Shown here piece by piece: positions 1-5,255 of a stretch of DNA of 5,886 nt. The position numbers were made by a program, and so were the translations under genes. The notes beneath the pieces are model-generated. The model worked only from the letters and a program-made list of their open reading frames with translations, ran no database searches and was not told where the DNA came from. This DNA comes from Dehalococcoidales bacterium (GTDB lineage: Bacteria > Chloroflexota > Dehalococcoidia > Dehalococcoidales > RBG-16-60-22): assembly GCA_030606585.1 (NCBI GenBank), contig JAUWGD010000107.1, positions 1-5,886 on the forward strand. Direction: 5' to 3'. Position 1 is the stretch's first letter. Each line of letters opens with the position of its first letter.

Positions 1-237
1 AAGCACGCCGTCGAGTGGCAGGGCGCCTACAATATGAAGGCCGACCCCATTATGACCATGAACGGGCTGCCCAGATATATCAGCGGCATGATGGGCGGCC
101 CGATTTACGTAGGTAAGTCCACGGAAAACAAGTTCAACGACCCTGACTTACCGCGGGGGAAATGGGACCGGCCGGAGATGAGCAATACCTATTACGAATT
201 TGCGCTTAATCCGGGGCAACTCCAGTGGGTTCCCTGA
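1..237 (+). CDS. C-terminal part of an unidentified protein (5' end outside window)
   Basis: The frame is open from base 1 to the TGA at 235-237 and encodes at least 78 residues. The first in-frame ATG (base 34) is not a convincing start: there is no good ribosome site before it, and the frame is already open with ordinary codons upstream, so this is probably the 3' end of a longer gene. The visible part is rich in Gly, Pro, Met and aromatic residues (for example SGMMGGPIYVG, then YYEFALNPGQLQWVP at the very end). It shows no membrane segment, Cys cluster or motif I can assign to a family. It converges on the lysR-type gene, with 45 bases between the stops. Function unknown; it need not belong to the methyltransferase cluster, which has its own promoter region. 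Confidence 0.6.
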   Translation, partial: KHAVEWQGAYNMKADPIMTMNGLPRYISGMMGGPIYVGKSTENKFNDPDLPRGKWDRPEMSNTYYEFALNPGQLQWVP

Positions 238-265
238 AAGAGACCGGGGAAATTAAAACGAAGAA

Positions 266-292
266 ACGGTATTCGTTCACCGTCACTTTTTT
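266..292 (+). terminator. Possible intrinsic terminator of the upstream partial gene
   Basis: ACGGT (266-270) pairs with ACCGT (279-283) across an 8-base loop, and six T follow at 287-292. It lies 28 bases after the stop of the partial gene and overlaps the stop codon of the converging lysR-type gene. The stem is only 5 bp and three bases separate it from the T-run, so it is weak. A second hairpin, AACGAA (257-262) with TTCGTT (272-277), would compete with it. Read on the minus strand, the same hairpin is followed by a T-rich stretch, so it could act in both directions. Confidence 0.4.
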
Positions 293-1221
293 GCGGCGGC
301 ACGGACCGGCGATTTACTGTGTTTAGCCTTGCATGCCCCCCTGACCAGGGAGATAAACTTCTCCGCCATAGGGTGTTCGGGAGCATCGGCGCGTAGTACG
401 GCATCCACCCCCACCAATATATCACCGGACAATGGCAGCACCTTCAGCCGCCCATCGGCTATGGCTCTTTCCACGCCCATGATGTGCTGCAGACCGACAC
501 CCTCACCATTCTCGACGAGATTAATACCCCACTCGGAGCTATTTACCTCAACTATGATGGGAGAGGGCATGGCACAGCCGCCGACCCTGAGCTTTTTAAG
601 AATAATTTGACGTGTAGCTGAAGTCTCCGGGCCTAAAATCAGAGGATAACCGCAGAGGTTCACATACTCCAGCCGCTCCCTTTGAGCAATCGAACTGGAC
701 GGGGATGCGACGAGTACCAGCTTCTGCCGGTCCGAGAGAGAAATAGATTTTAATTTAGGATTGGCGTAGTCCATACTGACCACTATCCCGAGGTCCACCT
801 GTGAATTAAGAACTTCATCAACAACCTCGAATGAAGAAGAACTCCTTATAACCAGCCTTACCTTGGGATAGAGTTTTTCAAAAGCCGACGCAGCCGAAGC
901 GACACAGGTGCTAAAAGTGGTGGCTACGCCAACACGCAGACTGTCCTCTTTGAGGTTCTCCAGGTACTTTTCGGCGCTGGTCATCTGATGGTATATTTCC
1001 TTAACGTATTGAAAGAGTCCGTCGCCGGCCTGGGTCAGGAATATCTTCTGTCTTTTTATATCAAGAAGCTTAAGCCCGACGTTCCTCTCCAGCGACCTGA
1101 TATGGTAAGTGACAGTGGGTTGCGTAAGGCATAACCTGTCGGCAGCGGCAGTTATGCTTTCTTCGCTGGCAACATAGTAAAAAACGATGAGACTATGCAG
1201 GTCTAACTTTGACGGCGCCAT
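283..1221 (-). CDS. LysR-type transcriptional regulator
   Basis: The 312-residue product has the usual LysR-family length. The N-terminal winged helix-turn-helix is clear: residues 22-53 include the recognition segment TAAADRLCLTQPTVTYHIRSLE, followed by a wing near FLTQAGDGL. Residues about 93-300 form the periplasmic-binding-protein-like effector domain (it begins LRVGVATTFS). The tail is short and basic (Lys/Arg/Ala-rich). The start at 1221 is preceded by AGGTAGG at suitable spacing and gives a normal N-terminus. The gene is divergent from the corrinoid methyltransferase cluster. LysR proteins usually control the divergent neighbour and themselves, and both expected operator types are visible in the intervening DNA. 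The inducer is unknown; a methylated substrate, its demethylated product or a cobalamin-related signal are guesses from context. Confidence 0.93.
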   Translation of the reverse strand: MAPSKLDLHSLIVFYYVASEESITAAADRLCLTQPTVTYHIRSLERNVGLKLLDIKRQKIFLTQAGDGLFQYVKEIYHQMTSAEKYLENLKEDSLRVGVATTFSTCVASAASAFEKLYPKVRLVIRSSSSFEVVDEVLNSQVDLGIVVSMDYANPKLKSISLSDRQKLVLVASPSSSIAQRERLEYVNLCGYPLILGPETSATRQIILKKLRVGGCAMPSPIIVEVNSSEWGINLVENGEGVGLQHIMGVERAIADGRLKVLPLSGDILVGVDAVLRADAPEHPMAEKFISLVRGACKAKHSKSPVRAAAKK

Positions 1222-1305
1222 TCCTACCTACCTTATACAGCGTGGTATCGGGTGCACCTCCTGCACTCGTGAAAAGACATCACTGCTCTGGCTGTATAGC
1301 AGAGT

Positions 1306-1329
1306 GTTATCTATAATATCATAGATAAC
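1306..1329. repeat. Perfect 9-bp inverted repeat, probable operator over lysR promoter
   Basis: GTTATCTAT (1306-1314) and ATAGATAAC (1321-1329) are perfect inverted copies separated by AATATC. The repeat covers the proposed -10 box of the lysR-type gene (1313-1318), so a protein bound here would block that promoter. The even-length symmetry differs from the odd-length T-N11-A geometry at 1408-1420, so a different protein could bind here, or it may be an AT-rich cruciform. Confidence 0.6.
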
Positions 1330-1341
1330 CTTGTATTGCAA
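1313..1341 (-). promoter_or_regulatory. Predicted sigma-70-type promoter of the lysR-type gene
   Basis: On the minus strand TTGCAA (1336-1341) and TATTAT (1313-1318) are separated by exactly 17 bases, with 4/6 and 5/6 matches to consensus. Transcription would begin near 1306, leaving a leader of about 85 bases before the ATG at 1221. The -10 is embedded in the perfect inverted repeat, which suggests negative autoregulation. Confidence 0.45.
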
Positions 1342-1407
1342 TCTACCTGCTGCTATGATAAATTGCAGAGTAACCATGTACAAATGCCTTTCATTTTGGA
1401 CATTATG

Positions 1408-1430
1408 TGCGAATTACGCATTTTTGCGTA
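1408..1430. promoter_or_regulatory. LysR-type binding site (T-N11-A) plus extra half-site
   Basis: TGCG-AATTA-CGCA (1408-1420) is an exact T-N11-A dyad of the kind LysR regulators recognise. Its right half is reused: TACGCA (1415-1420) and TGCGTA (1425-1430) form a second perfect inverted repeat around TTTT, giving three TGCG/CGCA half-sites in 23 bases. If transcription starts near 1475, the dyad is centred at about -61, the classic LysR recognition-site position, and the extra half-site lies next to the -35, where an activation site is expected. Confidence 0.6.
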
Positions 1431-1439
1431 TTTATTTCC

Positions 1440-1468
1440 TTGTATTTTTCCCTGCAAATCGTTAATAT
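1440..1468 (+). promoter_or_regulatory. Predicted activator-dependent promoter of the corrinoid operon
   Basis: TTGTAT (1440-1445) and TAATAT (1463-1468) lie 17 bases apart. Each matches the sigma-70 consensus at 4 of 6 positions, which is weak and fits a promoter needing an activator. It sits ten bases downstream of the LysR-type half-site array and would give a start near 1475 and a leader of roughly 90 bases before the corrinoid gene. Confidence 0.45.
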
Positions 1469-1480
1469 AGGTGGGGAAAC

Positions 1481-1549
1481 ATGTTACAGGTCGCATCGTA
1501 TAAGGCCGAGGCATTAACGCTGGAGGGTAAAAAGCTCAATATAGGTTAA
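1481..1549 (+). CDS. Possible 22-residue leader peptide
   Basis: ATG at 1481 opens a 22-codon frame (begins MLQVASYKAEAL, ends KKLNIG) closing at TAA 1547-1549. A GGTGGGG stretch (1470-1476) sits at ribosome-site distance before it. Its stop overlaps the AAGGAGGT of the corrinoid gene, so ribosomes finishing here would unload at the next start, an arrangement compatible with translational coupling or leader control. The peptide has no run of a regulatory amino acid and resembles nothing I know. With this length a chance ORF is quite possible. Confidence 0.3.
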   Translation: MLQVASYKAEALTLEGKKLNIG

Positions 1550-1555
1550 GGAGGT
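1548..1555 (+). promoter_or_regulatory. Strong ribosome binding site of the corrinoid protein gene
   Basis: AAGGAGGT, fully complementary to the 16S anti-Shine-Dalgarno core, lies 8 bases before ATG 1564 and fixes that start. It overlaps the stop codon of the possible leader ORF. Confidence 0.85.
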
Positions 1556-1563
1556 CAATTAGC

Positions 1564-2196
1564 ATGGCAAAGGATTTATGTAAAACACTGGCTGACCTGA
1601 AAGAAGACGAGGTGCTGGCCATCGTCGAAGAGAAGCTGAAAGCAGGCGCCGACCCCATGGGTATCCTCGCAGATGCCGGCCGCGCTATGGAAATCGTGGG
1701 TAATCGTTTCTCTAAAAGCGAATATTTTATCCCCGACCTGGTATATTCCGGCGAAATACTGAAGAAAATCAATGAGCTGGTCAAACCGAAGCTGACTGAA
1801 GAAGGGGGAGCCAAGACAGGGGGTAAGGTCATCATCGGCACAGTCACCGGTGATATCCATGACATCGGTAAAGACATTGTCGTCTTCATGCTCGATGTGA
1901 ACGGCTTTGATGTTGTTGACCTCGGCGTTGATGTCCCGATTCAGAAATTCGTCGATACAATTAAGGAAACCAGCGCCCCTGTTGTGGGCCTGAGCGGATT
2001 CCTGACGCTGGCCTATGACTCCATGAAACAGACTATAGAAGCCATTAAAGCCGCCGGACTCAGAGATAATACCAAGATTATGATTGGCGGCGGCCAGATT
2101 ACGGACGAGATAATGAATTATACCGGCGCTGATGCCTTCGGGAAAGACGCCATGGTAGGTGTATCACTCGCCAAGAAATGGGCAGGCATTAAATAA
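1564..2196 (+). CDS. Methyltransferase-cognate corrinoid (cobalamin-binding) protein, MtaC/MttC-like
   Basis: The 210-residue protein has the standard two-domain build and length of corrinoid shuttle proteins. Residues 1 to about 85 form the helical cap domain (B12-binding type 2), and about 90-210 the Rossmann-like B12-binding domain. The cobalt-ligand motif D-x-H-x-x-G is present as DIHDIG at 97-102, so His99 is the expected lower axial ligand. The downstream nucleotide-tail-binding elements are also there: GLSGFLT (142-148) and the glycine turn IGGGQ (174-178). It carries the methyl group on cobalt between a substrate methyltransferase and a second methyl acceptor enzyme, in the cytoplasm. 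The downstream URO-D-family gene starts 35 bases after the stop, so the two are very likely co-transcribed. Family identity is firm. Which substrate it serves (methanol, methylamine, methoxylated aromatic, other) cannot be read from this protein. Confidence 0.95.
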   Translation: MAKDLCKTLADLKEDEVLAIVEEKLKAGADPMGILADAGRAMEIVGNRFSKSEYFIPDLVYSGEILKKINELVKPKLTEEGGAKTGGKVIIGTVTGDIHDIGKDIVVFMLDVNGFDVVDLGVDVPIQKFVDTIKETSAPVVGLSGFLTLAYDSMKQTIEAIKAAGLRDNTKIMIGGGQITDEIMNYTGADAFGKDAMVGVSLAKKWAGIK

Positions 2197-2231
2197 TAAT
2201 CCTCATCGGATAATTTGCAGGAGGTTATAAA

Positions 2232-3566
2232 ATGGAAAAGCAATGGGAAGCGATGACAGCAGATGAAAAGCAGGAGGCAATGTTTGCCCAGTGGCTATCG
2301 CCTCAGGGCGTGGAGTTTGCCAGTCCCGAAGCTGAGAAGGCATATAAAGAAAGAGCAACCAGGCTAAAAGACGCTATTCAATTGAAGAAAAAGCCCGACA
2401 GGGTGCCGATAATGCCGATGCTTGGCTTTTTCCCCGCCTATTACTCCGGCCTGACCCCTCAGGATATGATGTACGACTACGAAAAGCTCTCCGGTGCGTT
2501 TAAAAAATATGTCCTCGACTTTGAGCCGGACGCGCATATCGGCATAGCTATCCCGACTCCGGGGAAGGTCTTCGATATCCTAGACTACAAGCTGTACGCA
2601 CGACCCGGCCACGGGGTCGCCCCCGAATACACCTACCAATGTATTGAGGGTGAATACATGAAGGCGGATGAATATGACGCCTTCACCCAGGACCCGGCGC
2701 AGTTCTTCGCTAACACCTACATGCCTCGTATATTCGGGGCACTGGCGCCCTTCCAGATGCTGCCCAATTTTGCCAACATTCAGGAAATCGTTTTTGTAGC
2801 CCCTAACCTTATACCCTTCGGGATACCGGATGTTCAGAACGCCTATAAGGCCCTTTTCGAGGCGGGCAACGAGGCTATGAAATGGATAGGCACTGTCGGT
2901 GCGTTCAACGTAGAGATGGCGGCGGCCGGCTTTCCCAACTTCCTCGGCGGTTTCTCCAAAGCACCGTTCGACGTTATTGGCGACACCCTCAGGGGAACCA
3001 GGGGTATGATGGTGGATATGTACCGTCAGCCCGATAAGCTCATCAGGGCACTGGAACAGATAACCCCCATGATGATTAACATGGGAGTGTCCGCGGCCAA
3101 ACAGGCCGGAAATCCCATCGTATTCATACCCCTCCACAAGGGCGCTGATGGCTTTCTCTCCGAGGAGCAGTATAAGAAATTCTACTGGCCTACCTTCAAA
3201 GAGGTCCTCCTCGGGCTGATAAATGAAGGCTGTGTTCCGTTCCCGTGGTGCGAAGGGGGCTATAACACTCGCCTGAAAATCATCCGGGACATGCCCAAGG
3301 GTAAGGTGATGTGGGGCTTCGACCTGACGGATATGACCAAAGCCAAGGAGATACTCGGTGATTTTGCCTGCATCGGCAACGGTGTGCCCATCGACTTATT
3401 GAGCGTAGGCACCACCGAGCAGGTGCGAGATTATGCCAAGAAACTCATAGATACGACCGGCAAGGGTGGTGGTTTTATCATGATGAACGGGGCCGCCCTT
3501 GAAAATGTCAAACCCGACAACGTCAAGACTATGATTGACACCACCAAGGAATACGGCGTGTATTAA
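2232..3566 (+). CDS. URO-D superfamily corrinoid-dependent methyltransferase, atypical metal site
   Basis: This 444-residue product belongs to the uroporphyrinogen-decarboxylase-like TIM-barrel group, which includes MtaA/MtbA, CmuA and aryl-ether demethylases such as MtvB. The fold begins at the characteristic PDRVPI (55-60), after an N-terminal extension of about 50 residues not found in true HemE or the roughly 340-residue MtaA. Later landmarks are HKGADGF (302-308), FYWPTFKEVL, CEGGYNTRL (340-348), PKGKVMWGFD, a GNGVP segment and GGGFIMMNGA (through 421). In MtaA-type enzymes zinc is held by His-x-Cys plus a later Cys. Here the first position is Pro338 (PWC, only Cys340 retained) and the expected later Cys appears to be Ala421. 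A strong AGGAGGT lies 6 bases before the ATG. The next gene upstream encodes the corrinoid protein, so it is a methyltransferase rather than a haem enzyme. Whether it takes methyl from a substrate or passes it on is unresolved. Confidence 0.9.
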   Translation: MEKQWEAMTADEKQEAMFAQWLSPQGVEFASPEAEKAYKERATRLKDAIQLKKKPDRVPIMPMLGFFPAYYSGLTPQDMMYDYEKLSGAFKKYVLDFEPDAHIGIAIPTPGKVFDILDYKLYARPGHGVAPEYTYQCIEGEYMKADEYDAFTQDPAQFFANTYMPRIFGALAPFQMLPNFANIQEIVFVAPNLIPFGIPDVQNAYKALFEAGNEAMKWIGTVGAFNVEMAAAGFPNFLGGFSKAPFDVIGDTLRGTRGMMVDMYRQPDKLIRALEQITPMMINMGVSAAKQAGNPIVFIPLHKGADGFLSEEQYKKFYWPTFKEVLLGLINEGCVPFPWCEGGYNTRLKIIRDMPKGKVMWGFDLTDMTKAKEILGDFACIGNGVPIDLLSVGTTEQVRDYAKKLIDTTGKGGGFIMMNGAALENVKPDNVKTMIDTTKEYGVY

Positions 3567-3607
3567 TAGACATATACCGGACAAAGACAGTAATATAGTA
3601 ATAGATA

Positions 3608-3645
3608 AGAGGGTGTGTACCGGGCATTCTGCCAGCACACCCTCT
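3608..3645 (+). terminator. Strong intergenic stem-loop, possible attenuator or processing site
   Basis: AGAGGGTGTG (3608-3617) pairs perfectly with CACACCCTCT (3636-3645), a 10-bp stem. The 18-base loop can add a small GGC/GCC pairing (3623-3625 with 3631-3633). No real T-run follows on either strand, so it is not a textbook intrinsic terminator. Placed 41 bases after the methyltransferase stop and 29 before the next ATG, it more likely tunes expression of the last gene or protects the 3' end of the two-gene message. Confidence 0.5.
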
Positions 3646-3674
3646 ATATTAATGCCACTCCGAGGTAGAAAATC

Positions 3675-4367
3675 ATGCCCGTAATCAATGATATCCGCCT
3701 GAACCTGAAAAAGAACGACGTATTGCGACGGCAGGGATTCAAGGGATATACCAGAATCAGGCCGGAGATTAAGACCCTGGTTCTGGAACTCCTCGAAAGC
3801 ACGGAGAGCACCCGCCTCCTGGAACCGACCACCGCTTACGAGTTCTACCCGATAACCGGAATGGAGCCGGACAGGGTATTGCTGCAGGGCGGCGCCGTGG
3901 TAAACGGCTCGCTGCTACCTTCAACTTTCCCGGATGCTAAAGAGCTTGCCGCGATAGTCTGTACTATAGGCCCCGGACTGGAAAAACAGGTAACGGAATA
4001 CAGCCGGGGCGGCGAGACTCTACGCGCGATGCTACTGGATGGTATCGGCAGCGCCGCCGTCGATATTCTGGTCCAGGAAACCTGCCGGTTCTTCTCCGGA
4101 GAGGCTTCAAAACGCGGTTTACAGGCGAGCAGCCCCGTTAATCCGGGTATGCCCGGTTTACCCATCACGGAACAGCGGAATCTGCTGGAACTGGCTCATG
4201 CCGGTGACATCGGTGTAAGCCTGACATCCTCGGGCGTCATGGTGCCCCGTAAATCGACTTCTATGATAATCGCCACAGGACCGGAGATGAAAACGTGGAC
4301 GCAGGCGGAAATCTGCGCCCGCTGCAACCTCCGGGAAACCTGCCCGTACACCGTACTGCGTAGTTGA
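3675..4367 (+). CDS. Stand-alone methionine-synthase activation-domain-like protein
   Basis: The 230-residue product resembles the C-terminal, AdoMet-binding reactivation domain of cobalamin-dependent methionine synthase (MetH). The match is clearest in NPGMPGLPITEQ (156-167), corresponding to the PGYPACP-type loop, followed by the segment IGVSLTSSGVMVPRKSTS (179-196), which mirrors the IGV-LTES-M-P-S strand. The N-terminal 60 residues are charged and not diagnostic. The C-terminus carries Cys214, Cys217 and Cys223 (C-x2-C-x5-C followed by Pro-Tyr), which could bind a metal or iron-sulfur cluster. MetH itself is a much larger multidomain protein, so this is a separate subunit. Next to a corrinoid methyltransferase pair, the likely role is reductive reactivation of Co(II) to Co(I), analogous to but unrelated in sequence to RamA. 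GAGGT sits 8 bases before the chosen ATG. It probably belongs to the same operon, beyond the stem-loop. Confidence 0.85.
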   Translation: MPVINDIRLNLKKNDVLRRQGFKGYTRIRPEIKTLVLELLESTESTRLLEPTTAYEFYPITGMEPDRVLLQGGAVVNGSLLPSTFPDAKELAAIVCTIGPGLEKQVTEYSRGGETLRAMLLDGIGSAAVDILVQETCRFFSGEASKRGLQASSPVNPGMPGLPITEQRNLLELAHAGDIGVSLTSSGVMVPRKSTSMIIATGPEMKTWTQAEICARCNLRETCPYTVLRS

Positions 4368-4383
4368 TGAAACCAGCTTATCT

Positions 4384-5151
4384 CTAAAGCATTACGGTGC
4401 CGCCGTCGATATAGTAGGTCTGCCCCGTAATGAAATTAGCATCGTCCGATGCCAGAAAGACGGCCGCTCCCACCATATCGGGCGGCTGCGCACGACGGTG
4501 CATTGATTGTTCCCCGGTGGCAATCTCGAATATCTGGTCGCTCCCCTGCTGAGCCAAACTGGCTTCGGAAGCCGTGTATCCCGGGGCGATGGCGTTAACA
4601 TTAATGCCCGATTCACCCAGAGCGTGAGCCAGGGCTTGAGTCATGGTGTAGAGCGCTCCTTTGCCACAGGAATAAGGCAGGAACAATTGAGCTGCGGGGA
4701 CTTTAGCGATATTGGAGGCAATATTTATAATCTTCCCCTTACCTGCCTTTACCATGATGGGGGCAATCGCTTTACAAACCAGCCAGGTACCCCTGACATT
4801 AACCGTAAATATCCGGTCCCATTGCTCGGTGGTCCAGGCATCCCATGGGGTAATGTTGAGTCCGCCCCATATGGCAGCGTTATTGACAAGGATATCTACC
4901 GTCCCGTACTGCTTCACAGCTTCATCAGCTATTTTCTGGGTGTCGCTTTCCTTAGCGATGTCAGCCTCTACGATGGCTACTTCCGCGCCTTTGGCTTTTG
5001 CTTCTTTGACAGTGCCCTCAGCTCTCTTGGGGTTGGTGGTGGTTATAAGTATTTTGGCCCCTTCCTCGGCGAACCGTAAGGCGAAAGCCTTTCCCAGACC
5101 ACGACTGGCTCCGGTGATGACAACTACCTTACCCTTTATTCCTGATGACAT
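4384..5151 (-). CDS. Classical short-chain dehydrogenase/reductase (SDR)
   Basis: This complete 255-residue SDR has every catalytic landmark. The nucleotide-binding TGASRGLG is at 13-20, Asp64 lies in the adenine-contact region, and NNAA is at 90-93. The catalytic tetrad is Asn118, Ser146, Tyr160 and Lys164 (YSCGK), and the PG motif is at 190-191. The C-terminus ends in the standard ITGQTYYIDGG arrangement. It should catalyse reversible NAD(P)-linked oxidation of an alcohol or reduction of a ketone or 3-oxoacyl thioester in the cytosol. After beta-strand 2 the sequence is TTTNPKR, with no acidic residue; together with Arg17 this leans toward NADPH, an inference only. AAGGAGGT lies 4 bases before the ATG. 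Its stop is 16 bases from the stop of the converging activation-domain gene. The substrate is unknown, and a role in the methyl pathway is not demonstrated. Confidence 0.93.
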   Translation of the reverse strand: MSSGIKGKVVVITGASRGLGKAFALRFAEEGAKILITTTNPKRAEGTVKEAKAKGAEVAIVEADIAKESDTQKIADEAVKQYGTVDILVNNAAIWGGLNITPWDAWTTEQWDRIFTVNVRGTWLVCKAIAPIMVKAGKGKIINIASNIAKVPAAQLFLPYSCGKGALYTMTQALAHALGESGINVNAIAPGYTASEASLAQQGSDQIFEIATGEQSMHRRAQPPDMVGAAVFLASDDANFITGQTYYIDGGTVML

Positions 5152-5190
5152 ACCTACCTCCTTATATTTTGTACGATTAAAATCCCATAT

Positions 5191-5196
5191 ATTATA
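5191..5196 (-). promoter_or_regulatory. Candidate -10 box upstream of the SDR gene
   Basis: A perfect TATAAT on the minus strand lies 40 bases before the SDR ATG within the AT-rich 104-base gap. No good -35 sits 16-18 bases upstream, so either the promoter is weak or the SDR is read through from the C_GCAxxG_C_C gene. Confidence 0.3.
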
Positions 5197-5255
5197 TTAC
5201 ATTTTTTACCATTTTCCTACAGGGTGGTCATACCTGCCAATGTGGCCTGCACGAG

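Larger units (their letters stand above)
1222..1563. other. Divergent regulatory region between lysR-type gene and corrinoid operon
   Basis: This 342-base AT-rich stretch holds no sizeable gene. From left to right it contains the lysR leader, a short imperfect repeat (CTCTG 1286-1290 with CAGAG 1300-1304), a perfect 9-bp inverted repeat over the probable lysR -10, a LysR-type T-N11-A site with an additional half-site, a rightward promoter, a 22-codon ORF, and the ribosome site of the corrinoid gene. I saw no cobalamin riboswitch core (no B12-box-like GCCACTG) and no tRNA. Confidence 0.8.

Noticed and set aside
1335..1367. ATTGCAAT / AATTGCA repeat as a further operator
   Set aside because: The arms are only about 6 bp with a 19-base spacer, and one arm is part of the proposed lysR -35. 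This is within chance for an AT-rich region.
1222..1563. Cobalamin riboswitch upstream of the corrinoid operon
   Set aside because: A B12 riboswitch would be plausible by context, but I found no B12-box-like GCCACTG core. The space is occupied by promoter and repeat elements, and the predicted leader of about 90 bases is too short.
2580..3137. Long open frame on the minus strand inside the methyltransferase gene
   Set aside because: It is antisense to a gene with clear family motifs along its full length, and it has no recognisable domain.
2232..3566. True uroporphyrinogen decarboxylase (HemE) of haem synthesis
   Set aside because: The protein is about 90 residues longer than HemE and has an N-terminal extension. 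It lies directly behind a corrinoid protein gene, and no haem genes are nearby.
3396..3638. Minus-strand open frame covering the methyltransferase 3' end and the stem-loop
   Set aside because: It mostly shadows the methyltransferase gene, has no ribosome site I can see and encodes no recognisable protein.
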